Shown: piece after piece, positions 1 to 9,359 of the stretch | How the letters are laid out: each line of letters opens with the position of its first letter | Position numbering within the stretch: position 1 is the stretch's first letter | From: Bifidobacterium callimiconis | Lineage (GTDB): Bacteria > Actinomycetota > Actinomycetes > Actinomycetales > Bifidobacteriaceae | NCBI RefSeq assembly: GCF_003952005.1 | Contig: NZ_QXGJ01000009.1 | Span: forward strand, 1 to 64,000 | Direction: 5' to 3' | Length of the DNA stretch: 64,000 nt | Translations under genes and position numbers: made by a program | The notes under the pieces: model-generated | Told to the model about the DNA's origin: nothing | The model's input: only the letters and a program-made list of their open reading frames with translations | Databases searched by the model: none

Positions 1-9
1 TTTCAAGGT

Positions 10-128
10 TTTGCGGCGGTCATGGCCCAGGGGAGACGCCCGGTCCCATTCCGAACCCGGAAGCTAAGACCTGGCACGGCGATGGTACTGCACCCGACAG
101 GGTGTGGGAGAGTAGCACACCACCGCAA
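10..128 (+). rRNA. rrf: 5S ribosomal RNA
   Basis: The segment has the conserved 5S core (ACGCCCGGTCCCATTCCGAA, then GGAAGCTAAG and GATGGTACTGCA) and ends in GGGAGAGTAG. The terminal helix is visible: TTGCGGCGG at 11-19 pairs with CCACCGCAA at 120-128 with one G-T pair. It is the last gene of an rRNA operon whose 16S and 23S genes lie before the window. The exact ends are estimated from the helix. Confidence 0.95.
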
Positions 129-142
129 TTTACTCTTATCAG

Positions 143-174
143 GGAGGGAAACCCAACGGTTTCCCTCCTTTTTT
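143..174 (+). terminator. rrn operon terminator
   Basis: A perfect 11-bp stem, GGAGGGAAACC at 143-153 and GGTTTCCCTCC at 158-168, closes a CAAC loop and is followed directly by TTTTTTATTT. This is a textbook intrinsic terminator 15 bases after the 5S gene. Confidence 0.93.
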
Positions 175-219
175 ATTTGTCTACGACTCTTTTTCTCGCA
201 TGGTTTTACACTGAAGATC

Positions 220-1386
220 ATGACACGAGATATGAAGATCATTGATCTACTGATCGGCGGATACGGAGCGTTGCAGGGGTCGAACGGCAAAGGCATCGAA
301 CTCTGCACCTTGCATGCCAACGACGGCACACCTAACGACGGCACACTGCATCATAAGCGTCTGCTGTCCGATGTTCCGTCGCCCTCGTGGCTGGAATGGG
401 ACTGCAACTCCACAACCGACACCGTGTACGCGGTATTGGAAAACAGTCGCGGACTGGCGGCTCTCCACATCGACGGCGATCATGAAACCCGCCGCCTGAC
501 ACCGATCTCACACGAAGACGTTCCCGGTGACGGTCCTACTCACGTGGCGGTAGCGGTGGACGACAACGGTCGGAAGCATGCCATCACTGCGAACTATGTC
601 AGCGGATCAATCAGCGTATTTCCGATCAACGAGGATGGAACACTGGGCAGCGTATCCCAGACATTGCAAGGGAATCCTGAGGAAGGACACGGCCCGCTGC
701 GGGCGCAGGAAGGACCGCACGCGCATTGGATCCTGCCGTTGCCGGATGGGCGATTACTTTCCACGGATCTTGGCGCCGATCGTATCTATATTCATCATTG
801 GAACGATGGCGTACTGACGCGTACGGGCATGGTGCGACTGGATCCCGGCACCGGTCCGCGAGACATGCATCTGCTGCCGGCGGACGATGGCTCATGGCGC
901 GTGTCCGTCGTCGACGAATGGGGATGCACGGTTACGTTGATGCAGCCCGGCGATGACTGCAATGGCGATCCCAATAGCGATGCCGACGACTTCCGTATTC
1001 TGCAGACGGTCGATCTTGCGGCCGCTCCCGCCGATCAGGCGGCATCGCTCGCGTTCATTCCCAAATCCGAATACGCGGAGCGGTCGGCATCTGCGGACAA
1101 GGACGGCACAGACAGTGCGGATTACGCCGGCATGGCCTACGTGGGATTGCGCGGATCTGATCGGATCGTTTCGCTGCGTTGGGACGGACGGACACTGACT
1201 CGCGTGGACAGCGTGTCCAGCGGCGGCGGGCGTCCTCGTCATCTGTGCGCGGTCGGACAGTATCTGATTGCCGCGAATGAGACTGAGAATCATTTGACGC
1301 TGTTCCGCGTGGGGGAGCGCGGAGTGTTGACTGCTGTTGATGATCTACCGATTGGGTCACCTACGGCGGTGCTGCCGCTGGAGTAG
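220..1386 (+). CDS. Lactonase family protein (6-phosphogluconolactonase-like beta-propeller)
   Basis: About 388 residues, the usual size of the seven-bladed beta-propeller lactonase family (PF10282), some members of which hydrolyse 6-phosphogluconolactone. Family hallmarks are visible: an N-terminal IGGYG strand, QEGPHAHW near residue 161, GTGPRDMHL near 210 and GGGRPRHL near 335. No signal peptide is seen, so it is probably cytosolic. The frame is open upstream into the 5S gene, so the start was placed at the ATG after the terminator; ATG at 232 is equally possible because no strong ribosome site is seen. Bifidobacteria lack a complete classical oxidative pentose route in many species, so the physiological substrate is uncertain. 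Confidence 0.82.
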   Translation: MTRDMKIIDLLIGGYGALQGSNGKGIELCTLHANDGTPNDGTLHHKRLLSDVPSPSWLEWDCNSTTDTVYAVLENSRGLAALHIDGDHETRRLTPISHEDVPGDGPTHVAVAVDDNGRKHAITANYVSGSISVFPINEDGTLGSVSQTLQGNPEEGHGPLRAQEGPHAHWILPLPDGRLLSTDLGADRIYIHHWNDGVLTRTGMVRLDPGTGPRDMHLLPADDGSWRVSVVDEWGCTVTLMQPGDDCNGDPNSDADDFRILQTVDLAAAPADQAASLAFIPKSEYAERSASADKDGTDSADYAGMAYVGLRGSDRIVSLRWDGRTLTRVDSVSSGGGRPRHLCAVGQYLIAANETENHLTLFRVGERGVLTAVDDLPIGSPTAVLPLE

Positions 1387-1454
1387 GTCTGGTCCGTGTG
1401 CTGAGTATGGTGTGGAGAGGCAATTTTGGATGAGTGACATGAGGATATGTGCGC

Positions 1455-2975
1455 ATGGGGCAGGACACGAATCAGCGGAAGGGCTCCGACGGTAACGAGC
1501 GGCAGACGGATCCGACGACGTCTGCACAGGCAGCGAATACGACAGCAACGTCGAACACGACGACTGATATGACAGCACCAAAAGGAACGGATTGGAAACG
1601 CATCGGGTGGCTGGCTGCGGCAGTGATCGTGCTAGGCGCGGTGATCGGCGCGGGTGCGGGACTGCTGACTCTACTGCTGTACGGCGTGGAGCACGTGATG
1701 CTCGGCTACATCGAAGGCTCGTCCATGCCGGGCCCGTTCACCGTGCCGGGGTGGCGCCGCGCGGTATCCGTGACGGTCGGCCTGTCGCTCGCCGCCGTGG
1801 CCTGGTATCTGCTGCGCACCAAGACCACCAAGGTGCCGTCGGTCAAGAAGGCGGTGAACGGCGAACGCATGCCATGGTGGCAGACCGTGGTGCACGTCGT
1901 ATTGCAGATCTTCATCGTCGGCTCGGGTGCGTCGATCGGCCGTGAGGTGGCGCCGCGTGAACTCGGCGCCATGCTCGCCCAACGGTTCTGCGATATCTTC
2001 CACCTGGACGGACTGGATCGTCGCATGGTCGTCGCCGTTGCGGCGGGCGCCGGTCTGGGTGGCGTCTATGACGCGCCGCTTGCCGGCATGTTCTTCGCCG
2101 TGGAGATCCTGCTCGCGGACATCACGATCGAGAAAGTCGCGTTCGGTCTGGGCACGTCGGCGGTGGCGGCGTTCGTTGCCACACTGATCAAGGGGCATCA
2201 CACGTTCTATGACATCACGGCGATGCAGCCGGGGGAGACGCCCACGCTGATGCTGTTCGCACTGCTGTGCGGCGCGGTGTGCGGCGTGGCTGGCGCATTG
2301 TTTCGTCGTGGATCGCAGTGGGCCGAATCGCATAAGCCGTCCGGCAAGGCGCTGCTGTGGCAGATGCCGTTGGCCGGCGTGCTCACCGGCGTGGTCGCGC
2401 TGGTCGTGCCGCAGGTGATGGGTAATGGTCGTGCGGCCGCACAGCTGGGATTCAGCACGTTCGTCGGCAACGATTCGGGCGCAGTGCTGTCGGCAACGTC
2501 GGCCGGTGCCTCGCCGTGGAATCTGATTGGATCCGGCCTGATTGGTGGCGTTTTATCCGGTACCGACATGGGGGCGGGCGCTGATCTGCATCAGTATTTC
2601 TGGCCGATGCTGGGGCTGCTGGCAATATCGTTCGCGGTCAAGGCGGTCGTCACGCTGCTGACCATCCGTTCGGGCGCGTCCGGTGGCGTGCTGCAGCCGG
2701 GAATCGCGTTGGGGGCCACGTTGGGCGCGATGCTGTCGTTGCCGTGGTTGCTGGTCTGTCCGATCGACTCGGCCACGGCGTGCGCGCTGATCGGTGCGGC
2801 GGCGCTGCTGTCCGCGTCGCAGCAGGCGCCGCTCATGGCCATGTGTCTGGTCATGGAACTCACGGAGGCGCCGATCACGTTCTTCGTGCCGGTGGGTATG
2901 GCCGTCGCGGTATCAGCGTTCGTCTCCCACTGGCTGGTCGAACGGTGGAAGCGCACGCCGAAGCGGCAGCGGTAA
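1455..2975 (+). CDS. ClC-family chloride channel or transporter
   Basis: About 506 residues with ten or more hydrophobic segments after a polar Thr/Asn-rich N-terminal tail of about 40 residues. GSGASIGREVAPRELGA near residue 156 corresponds to the ClC G(K/R)EGP region and keeps the gating glutamate. GGVLQPGIALGA near 405 corresponds to the GxFxP motif. These are chloride-binding elements of the family. It probably acts as a Cl-/H+ antiporter in the plasma membrane, for instance in acid stress, but channel and antiporter activity cannot be told apart here. A GTG at 1449 also opens the frame; ATG 1455 is preferred because GAGG at 1441-1444 is then well spaced. It ends tail-to-tail with the next gene, with a weak inverted repeat ATCAACG/CGTTGAT between them. 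Confidence 0.88.
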   Translation: MGQDTNQRKGSDGNERQTDPTTSAQAANTTATSNTTTDMTAPKGTDWKRIGWLAAAVIVLGAVIGAGAGLLTLLLYGVEHVMLGYIEGSSMPGPFTVPGWRRAVSVTVGLSLAAVAWYLLRTKTTKVPSVKKAVNGERMPWWQTVVHVVLQIFIVGSGASIGREVAPRELGAMLAQRFCDIFHLDGLDRRMVVAVAAGAGLGGVYDAPLAGMFFAVEILLADITIEKVAFGLGTSAVAAFVATLIKGHHTFYDITAMQPGETPTLMLFALLCGAVCGVAGALFRRGSQWAESHKPSGKALLWQMPLAGVLTGVVALVVPQVMGNGRAAAQLGFSTFVGNDSGAVLSATSAGASPWNLIGSGLIGGVLSGTDMGAGADLHQYFWPMLGLLAISFAVKAVVTLLTIRSGASGGVLQPGIALGATLGAMLSLPWLLVCPIDSATACALIGAAALLSASQQAPLMAMCLVMELTEAPITFFVPVGMAVAVSAFVSHWLVERWKRTPKRQR

Positions 2976-3007
2976 TCAACGGTCGGCACCTTGACGGAGT
3001 CGTTGAT

Positions 3008-3562
3008 CTAGTAGCCGCTGTCGATGTACACCCAACCGTGGTCGGCGTCCGGCGAGGAGGGATCGTAGACGTAGGTGTCCATCCAGCCGGTGTACGGGTC
3101 GGAGCCGAGACTGCCGTCGCTACTTCCATAGGGGCACTGGAAATCGGTGCGGAATATGACCACGCGGTCCATGCCGTACTTATCGATGGCCGCTGATATG
3201 GAGGAACTCGAACCAGGGTTGTCGATCGTCATCTGATGCTCGGAGCGCAGATAATCGTCCGACCATGCCTCGTCGTAGGAGATTCGGGAGATCTCGCAAC
3301 CCTTCCAGGAGGTCCATTTGCGGTCCAGCATCACGCCGATCGCGTCGTCGATCTGCCGATGCGTGAACTTGCTGCCGGTTGTGATCTCGTACTGCGTATG
3401 GCTGACGTCGACCGAACGGTTCGGCAGGTAGATCCAGAAATACGCCATCACGGCGAATCCGATCGCGCACAACGCCGCGACCGTGCCCTTCCAATGCCGT
3501 GCGATCCACGAACTGTCCGGCCGATCGCCGGGATCGCTGCGCCTGAAACGAGTGCCTGTCAT
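3008..3562 (-). CDS. Hypothetical single-pass membrane protein
   Basis: 184 residues. A short basic cytoplasmic stretch (residues 1-27) precedes one hydrophobic helix (about 28-48), and a soluble, probably external, domain of about 135 residues follows, rich in Asp, Ser and Tyr and ending DHGWVYIDSGY. Two cysteines (in KGCEIS and FQCPYG) could form a disulfide. I do not recognise the family. TATACT on the minus strand (3570-3575) ends only 7 bases before the ATG and no ribosome site is seen, so the mRNA may be leaderless. The permease gene lies just upstream on the same strand. Confidence 0.7.
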   Translation of the reverse strand: MTGTRFRRSDPGDRPDSSWIARHWKGTVAALCAIGFAVMAYFWIYLPNRSVDVSHTQYEITTGSKFTHRQIDDAIGVMLDRKWTSWKGCEISRISYDEAWSDDYLRSEHQMTIDNPGSSSSISAAIDKYGMDRVVIFRTDFQCPYGSSDGSLGSDPYTGWMDTYVYDPSSPDADHGWVYIDSGY

Positions 3563-3598
3563 ACGTCGTAGTATATTCGCCCGAAATGAGCACCCGGA

Positions 3599-4864
3599 TC
3601 AGACCGTCTTCGTCGGATCCTTTTGGAGGGTGAGGAAGATGAGGGCGACGACGAGGAGGATGGCGATGGAGAGGACGCCGAGCGACGCGTTGCCGGTAAG
3701 AGTCGTGGTGGTGGCGACCAGGAACGTGCCGAGGATCGAGGCGGTCTTGCCGAAGATGTCGTACAGGCCGTAGTACTCGTTGGCGTGCTCTTTGGGGATG
3801 ATCTTGCCGTAGTACGAGCGGCTCAGCGCCTGAATGCCGCCCTGGAACATGCCGACCAGAATCGCGAGGATCCAGAATTCAACGGCCGACTTCAGGAAGA
3901 ACGTGGCGAAGAACACGATGCACATGTACGCGACGACGGCCGCAACGATCATCGGCTTGCATCCGAAGCGTCCGGCCATGCGACCGTAGAGAATCGCGCA
4001 CGGGAACGCGACGAACTGCGTGACCAGCAGCGCGACCACTAGCTGCGTCGAATCGATGCCCAACTGCGTGCCGTACGACGTGCTCATCGAGATCACCGTG
4101 TTCACCGCGTCGATGTAGAAGAAGAACGCGACCATGAACATCCACAGCGGTTTGTTGCGCACGAGCTTGTGCAACGTGGACGACAGTTCGGTGAACGTGC
4201 CGCGCACCGCCTCCCGCGTGTGCTCGCGCGTGGCACGGTAGTGCACCTGACGGTAGCTGGTCAGCAGCGGGATCGTGAACGCCGCCCACCAGACGGCGGT
4301 GATCACGAACGACGCGCGCGTGCACGCCACGGTCGACCAGCCGAACAGCGCCGGGCCGCCGAAGATCAACGCGATGCAGAAGATGAACGGAACCGTGGAG
4401 CCGATGTATCCCCAGCCGTAACCGTGGGACGACACCTTATCCATGCGAATGTTCGACGTCGTGTCGATCAGCATGGAATCGTAGAACGTGAGCGAGCCGT
4501 TCAGTCCGATCGTGGCGAGTACGTACACGATCAGGAACGGCAGCCAGGTGAGCGGCAACGCCATCGCCGTGCACATCACCACGCCCGTGCCGAAGAATCC
4601 GAGGAAGAACTTGATCTTCATACCCTGTACGTCGGCGATCGAACCGAGCAGCGGCATGAGCAGCGCGATCACCAGCGACGCGATCGTCTGCGCGTATCCC
4701 CACGCCGACACGATGTTGCCGTCGGCAGGCATGAGCGACTTCGCGTAGATCGGGATCACCGCGGTGCTCAGCAGCACGAACGCGGAATTGCCCACATCGT
4801 AGACGATCCACTTCTTCTCGCGGGCGGTGAGTATGCCGTTCGCGCTCGGTTTGGTGCCGGTCAT
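3599..4864 (-). CDS. MFS transporter, UMF1 family
   Basis: 421 residues with about twelve membrane helices. The opening block (LTAREKKWIVYDVGNSAFV after ten polar residues) and the YYGLYDIFGKTASILG block near the end are typical of the UMF1 branch of the major facilitator superfamily, bacterial relatives of the fungal vacuolar exporter Atg22. The substrate is unknown for most members. The frame stays open to 4933, but ATG 4864 is preceded by an excellent AGGAGGA at suitable distance, which fixes the start. The gene is followed 36 bases later by the small membrane protein on the same strand, though that gene seems to have its own promoter. Confidence 0.88.
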   Translation of the reverse strand: MTGTKPSANGILTAREKKWIVYDVGNSAFVLLSTAVIPIYAKSLMPADGNIVSAWGYAQTIASLVIALLMPLLGSIADVQGMKIKFFLGFFGTGVVMCTAMALPLTWLPFLIVYVLATIGLNGSLTFYDSMLIDTTSNIRMDKVSSHGYGWGYIGSTVPFIFCIALIFGGPALFGWSTVACTRASFVITAVWWAAFTIPLLTSYRQVHYRATREHTREAVRGTFTELSSTLHKLVRNKPLWMFMVAFFFYIDAVNTVISMSTSYGTQLGIDSTQLVVALLVTQFVAFPCAILYGRMAGRFGCKPMIVAAVVAYMCIVFFATFFLKSAVEFWILAILVGMFQGGIQALSRSYYGKIIPKEHANEYYGLYDIFGKTASILGTFLVATTTTLTGNASLGVLSIAILLVVALIFLTLQKDPTKTV

Positions 4865-5071
4865 GGGTGTCCTCCTGATCTTTCGCGCCCACGCAGGGCA
4901 TGCGGCGGAAGCGGCATGCTGCGCGACAACCATCCTTCATGGTAAGGGGCGTTTGCAGGGGTGAGACACCGACGAACATGAACTCACGGTGAATTGATGG
5001 GCGATTCGAGGTACGGGTGTTACGGTGAAGGGAAAGACATCGTGGTTCATGGTCGTAGGGAAGGGGTGGCG

Positions 5072-6382
5072 ATGAGCGACCCGCAGCATTCTCAATATTC
5101 TCAGCAGCCTCCGCAACGGTATTCTTCGCAGCCTTCGCAGTATCCGTCGCAGCAGACGTCGGGAAGATACCCGTATCAGTCCGGGTACGCGTCCGGTGGG
5201 TATGCGGCTAATCCTGTCGCCGGGTATGCGCCTCCTGCCGGACAGTCGTATCCTGCCGGAGGCTATGCGCCCGTCGGGCAGTCGTATCCGTCATACCCCG
5301 GAGGCGGCCGGCTCGCACCGCGCGGCGCCGTGCACTATCCCGAAGTGAATCTGCGTACGGCACGCAAGACGTTCTCCCGCATGGGATGGACGCTGCTGGT
5401 ATGGATGCTGGGCACGGAGCTCGCGGCGATACTGCTGCGGTTCGTGGGCAACATCCTGGTGCAGGAGATCGATCCCGCCGCGCGCACCCTCGACAAGTTC
5501 CCTTGGCTGTCGTTGATGCTGTCGAACATCGCGCAATACGCCGTCGCGCTGCCGTTGTGTCTGATCGTCGTGTTCACGATCCCCAAATATCCGCCACAGC
5601 CGCGCAGGCCCGATCCGGGTGCACGATTCGGCGCGCGGGACTGGCTGACGATCCTGGTCATGGGTTTCCCGGTCATGTTCGTCGGCAGCATACTCGGATC
5701 GAGCCTGTCCAATCTGCTGTCAGACGGCAAGTTCGACAATCTCCTGAACTCCGTGACATCCGGCACCACCCCTCTTGACCATGTGGTGGAGGGCATCACG
5801 TTCGTGGTGTTCGCCCCGCTCGCCGAGGAGTTCATATTCCGCCGCTGCCTCATCGACCGCATGCGCGTCTACGGCGAAAAACTCGCCGTGTTCTCGTCGG
5901 CGCTGCTGTTCGGACTCATGCACGCCAACCTGTACCAGTTCTTCTACGCGTTCGGCTGGGGACTGCTCTGGGGATACGTGTACGTGCGCACCGGCAAACT
6001 GCGGTACACGATCGCACTGCACGCCACGGTCAACTTTATAGGCGGCGTTGTGGCACCGGCCGTCACCGACGTCGACGACAAAGCCATGAGCGATCTGATG
6101 TCCGGCGACGTGCAGCGCATCACCGCGGCATTCGGACGATCCGGCCCGCAGCTGATCGGATACATGCTCTACACGACGCTGATACTGGTACTGGTCATCG
6201 TCGGCGTGGTGCTCCTCGTCAATGTCATCCGTCGCAGACGCGCGTACTTCCAGCAGTCGCCGAAGGAACTGGTACCGCGCAACCGCGTCCGCGTGGCGCT
6301 CGCCAATCCAGGCATCATCGTGTTTGGCATACTGACGGTGCTGACGACGTTCGTCACGCCGCTGATGATGCGGTTCTCATGA
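5072..6382 (+). CDS. CPBP family intramembrane metalloprotease
   Basis: 436 residues. A cytoplasmic N-terminal tail of about 85 residues is rich in Gln, Tyr, Pro and Gly with repeated SQ/PS(Q)YP-like units. It is followed by about eight membrane helices. The catalytic signature of the CPBP (CAAX protease and bacteriocin-processing) family is present: EEFIFRR near residue 251, FGLMHANLYQF near 279 and HATVNF near 316, supplying the two glutamates and the metal-binding histidines. Members cleave prenylated or other membrane proteins or confer self-immunity to peptide bacteriocins; the target here is unknown. The start was chosen at ATG 5072 because GGGAAGGGG precedes it; the frame is open back to 4994. 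Confidence 0.88.
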   Translation: MSDPQHSQYSQQPPQRYSSQPSQYPSQQTSGRYPYQSGYASGGYAANPVAGYAPPAGQSYPAGGYAPVGQSYPSYPGGGRLAPRGAVHYPEVNLRTARKTFSRMGWTLLVWMLGTELAAILLRFVGNILVQEIDPAARTLDKFPWLSLMLSNIAQYAVALPLCLIVVFTIPKYPPQPRRPDPGARFGARDWLTILVMGFPVMFVGSILGSSLSNLLSDGKFDNLLNSVTSGTTPLDHVVEGITFVVFAPLAEEFIFRRCLIDRMRVYGEKLAVFSSALLFGLMHANLYQFFYAFGWGLLWGYVYVRTGKLRYTIALHATVNFIGGVVAPAVTDVDDKAMSDLMSGDVQRITAAFGRSGPQLIGYMLYTTLILVLVIVGVVLLVNVIRRRRAYFQQSPKELVPRNRVRVALANPGIIVFGILTVLTTFVTPLMMRFS

Positions 6383-6445
6383 CCGGTGAACATGGTCGGC
6401 GAACGCGGTCCGTACACAATATCCACGGCATGATACCCGTGATAT

Positions 6446-6474
6446 TTGCAATATCTCGTATTTCGCTGTAATAT
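6446..6474 (+). promoter_or_regulatory. Predicted promoter of rpmB
   Basis: TTGCAA at 6446-6451 and TAATAT at 6469-6474 are separated by exactly 17 bases, a near-consensus housekeeping sigma site. It lies about 80 bases before the rpmB start, in an AT-rich patch that contrasts with the surrounding GC-rich sequence. Confidence 0.7.
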
Positions 6475-6559
6475 CGTGAAGTTGTGTGTTCAGGCCGGGT
6501 TGCTTCCCGACGGGGACACGGGAAAGACTTGAACAAGCAGTAAGTTAGAGGAGTCAAAC

Positions 6560-6751
6560 ATGGCAGCTCGTTGTGCAGTCTGCGGCAAGGGCCCGCAGGT
6601 CGGTTACACCGTTTCTCACTCGCATATCCGTAACAAGCGTCGCTTCCTGCCGAACCTGCAGTCGGTTCGCACCACCGTCGAGGGCGAGAACGTTCGCCTG
6701 CGCGTGTGCACCTCCTGCCTGAAGGCCGGCAAGGTCCAGCGCGCCGCCTGA
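6560..6751 (+). CDS. rpmB: 50S ribosomal protein L28, zinc-binding form
   Basis: 63 residues, a normal L28 length. The protein starts [15 protein letters not shown] and carries the paired CxxC knuckles (Cys5/Cys8 and VCTSC near the C-terminus) of the zinc-binding C+ form. [16 protein letters not shown] is the conserved L28 core. It is a large-subunit protein. An AGAGGAG site precedes the start. The gene is monocistronic, with its own promoter and terminator. In many actinobacteria the C+ form coexists with a zinc-free paralogue, which would lie outside this window. Confidence 0.97.
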   Translation: MAARCAVCGKGPQVGYTVSHSHIRNKRRFLPNLQSVRTTVEGENVRLRVCTSCLKAGKVQRAA

Positions 6752-6773
6752 TTGCGGTACGCATCAAACGTAT

Positions 6774-6804
6774 AAGGCTCCGGATATTCCGGAGCCTTTT
6801 TTGT
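6774..6804 (+). terminator. rpmB terminator
   Basis: AAGGCTCCGGA (6774-6784) and TCCGGAGCCTT (6788-6798) form a perfect 11-bp stem with a three-base loop, followed by TTTTGTTT. Confidence 0.93.
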
Positions 6805-6848
6805 TTGCACATGGCCCTCGTCGATACGGCTGGGTACAAATGGGGCGT

Positions 6849-9320
6849 ATGACTATCGCTTTGGACTCCGCAGTATCGTCGCTGATGACGAACAGGCGGC
6901 GCGTCGGAGCGTTGAAATCACTGGGCGTGACCACCGTCCGCGACGCGCTCACCTACTATCCGTTCCGCGTGACCGACCCCGTGCCCGTCACGCCGATCCG
7001 CCGCATTACCGTCGGTGTGAAGGCCGCGTTCGTGGCCACCGTTCGACAGACCCGAGTGGTGCCGATGAACGGACGATCCGGCGGACGTGTCGAATCCATA
7101 CTCGACGACGCCGCATTCTCCTACGACTACGGCAGCGCGCCGGGCACGGTACGACTGACGTTTTTCTCGCATAATCGCGGCTACGGCGACTGGATGGCGT
7201 CGCGGCTGAGTCCCGGCTCGGTGATCGTGGTTTCCGGAGACCCGAGCGTGTTCAACGACAATTTGCAGTTCACCCATCCCGACGTGGTCGTGGTGCGCAC
7301 GCCGGACGGACTGCCCGCCGAAATCGATTCCGTGGAGGCGGCGCTAGGCAAAGTATCGCGCCCGCAGCCGGTGTATCACGCCAGTTCGCGTATATCCACT
7401 GACCATATTCATGAGTCGATTCTTGGATTCATGCGAATGCTGGCATCGGGAGGTGTGCCCGAGACGCCGGACGACCATGCCGACGCAGGCAAGGCCGGTG
7501 GACCCAAACCGGCCGGTGTGGAGGAATCGGCGCCGCCGATCGTGCCGGCCATGCTGGCCCACGCCATACCAGACGTTCTGCCCGAAACCGTGCGCGAACG
7601 CAACCGACTGATGTACCGGGCCGAAGCGTTCTGCGCCATTCACAACCCCGACTCCGTCAAACAGTTCCACGACGGCATCCGCACGCTGCGATTCGAGGAG
7701 GCGTTCGTCTCGCAGACCGCACTGCTCAAGGCGCGTCGGCAGAGCGACGGCATCGAGGCATACGCCTGCGAGGAGCCGCATGATCCCAACGAATCGTTCA
7801 AACAGCGGTTCATCGCATCGCTGCCGTTCTCGCTGACCGGTGGACAGCAGCAGGTGATCGACGACATTGCCGCCGACATGGCCAGACCGTCACCGATGCA
7901 ACGACTGCTGCAGGGCGAGGTCGGCTCCGGCAAGACCGTGGTGGCCGTGGCCGCCATGCTGCAGGCCGTGGACGCCGGACATCAGGCCGTGCTGGTCGCA
8001 CCCACGCAGGTGCTGGCCGAACAGCATTACGAGAGCATCGGCCGCATGGTGGGCAAGCAGGGCGTGCCCGTGCTGCTGCTCACCGGCGGCATGAAACTCG
8101 CGCAACGCCGACGCGTGCTGGCTCATGCCGCGAGCGGCGACCCGTGCATCGTGGTGGCCACGCACGCCGCGTTCTCCAAGAACTTCCAGGCGCCGAATCT
8201 GGCGCTCGCCGTGATCGACGAACAGCACCGGTTTGGTGTGGAACAGCGCGAGACGCTGCGACGCAAGTCGGAGAAGGCGCCGCATCTGCTGGTCATGACG
8301 GCCACGCCGATCCCACGCACCGCCGCCATGACTTGGTTCGGCGATCTTGACATCTCATGGCTGACGGAACTGCCCGGTGGTCGCAAGCCGATCCGTACGA
8401 TCGTCGTTCCCGAGGCGGACGGCCGGACCATGGGACGTATGTTCGCGCATATTCGTGCGCGCGTGGATGCGGGGGAGCGGGCGTATATCGTCTGCCCGCG
8501 CATCGACGAGGACACCGATGACGAGACCGATGACGGCGGTGCGTCGATGAGGTCGGGTGGTCGGTCCGGCAAATCTGGCGACGTCAAGGGTAAGGGTGCG
8601 CGTGGCAGGCGTGGTTCCGGACGTGGTTCGCGTGACGAGGAGTACGCCACGTATATCGAGGATCCGTTTGAGGAGCTTGCCGACGACGAGGATGCCGTGG
8701 AGAAGCCGCCGCTGCACTCGGTCGAGGAGATCTCCCGGCGTCTGGCCGCCCTGCCGCAGTTTGCGGGCATTCGCATCGCCACGCTCACCGGTCGCGATGA
8801 CGACGAGACTAAGCGTGAGGTGATGGAGGGGTTCTCGTCCGGCGAGACGCCGGTGCTGGTGGCGACCACGGTGATCGAGGTCGGCGTGGACGTGCCGCAG
8901 GCCAGCTGCATCGTGATCTTTGACGCCGACCGTTTCGGCTTGTCTCAGCTGCATCAGCTGCGTGGTCGTGTGGGCCGTGGCGGTACGCACAGCTGGGCGT
9001 TCCTGATCTCGCGCGCCGAACCGGATTCGATCGCCGCGCAGCGTCTTGAGGTAATTCGCACGTCCACCGATGGCGCCGACATCGCGCAGGCCGATCTGGA
9101 GCTGCGAGGCGCTGGCGATGTGCTCGGCGACGCGCAGTCGGGCGGCCGGTCGTCGCTGAAGCTGCTGCGCGTGGTCAAGGACGCGGACATGATCGGCGAG
9201 GCGCGTGAACAGGCGCGCGAACTGCTGACGGCCGACCCGACGCTTGCCGGAGCCACCGAACTCGCCGGCGCTGTGCTCGACTTCACCCGCGGCAACGAGC
9301 AGTTCATCACCAGCACGTGA
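6849..9320 (+). CDS. recG: ATP-dependent DNA helicase RecG
   Basis: 823 residues. The N-terminal half has the wedge/OB fold that binds branched DNA; the helicase core has Walker A GEVGSGKT near residue 356, DEQHRFG (RecG's DEQH box) near 457, MTATPIPRT, and a C-terminal part with GLSQLHQLRGRVGRG. RecG remodels stalled forks and Holliday junctions. Two regions are longer than usual: about 30 residues near 215-245 and a charged low-complexity insert near 553-620 (Asp/Glu runs, then Gly/Arg/Lys/Ser) between helicase motifs of the second RecA-like domain. The start is the ATG after GGGGCG, 40 bases past the rpmB terminator. rsmD follows 39 bases later. Confidence 0.96.
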   Translation: MTIALDSAVSSLMTNRRRVGALKSLGVTTVRDALTYYPFRVTDPVPVTPIRRITVGVKAAFVATVRQTRVVPMNGRSGGRVESILDDAAFSYDYGSAPGTVRLTFFSHNRGYGDWMASRLSPGSVIVVSGDPSVFNDNLQFTHPDVVVVRTPDGLPAEIDSVEAALGKVSRPQPVYHASSRISTDHIHESILGFMRMLASGGVPETPDDHADAGKAGGPKPAGVEESAPPIVPAMLAHAIPDVLPETVRERNRLMYRAEAFCAIHNPDSVKQFHDGIRTLRFEEAFVSQTALLKARRQSDGIEAYACEEPHDPNESFKQRFIASLPFSLTGGQQQVIDDIAADMARPSPMQRLLQGEVGSGKTVVAVAAMLQAVDAGHQAVLVAPTQVLAEQHYESIGRMVGKQGVPVLLLTGGMKLAQRRRVLAHAASGDPCIVVATHAAFSKNFQAPNLALAVIDEQHRFGVEQRETLRRKSEKAPHLLVMTATPIPRTAAMTWFGDLDISWLTELPGGRKPIRTIVVPEADGRTMGRMFAHIRARVDAGERAYIVCPRIDEDTDDETDDGGASMRSGGRSGKSGDVKGKGARGRRGSGRGSRDEEYATYIEDPFEELADDEDAVEKPPLHSVEEISRRLAALPQFAGIRIATLTGRDDDETKREVMEGFSSGETPVLVATTVIEVGVDVPQASCIVIFDADRFGLSQLHQLRGRVGRGGTHSWAFLISRAEPDSIAAQRLEVIRTSTDGADIAQADLELRGAGDVLGDAQSGGRSSLKLLRVVKDADMIGEAREQARELLTADPTLAGATELAGAVLDFTRGNEQFITST

Positions 9321-9359
9321 TCGCCGGGCTGCGCGGTACGGCCGTGCATAATGGTTGGT

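Noticed and set aside
22..219. Upstream extension of the lactonase frame
   Set aside because: It would translate through the 5S rRNA and its terminator.
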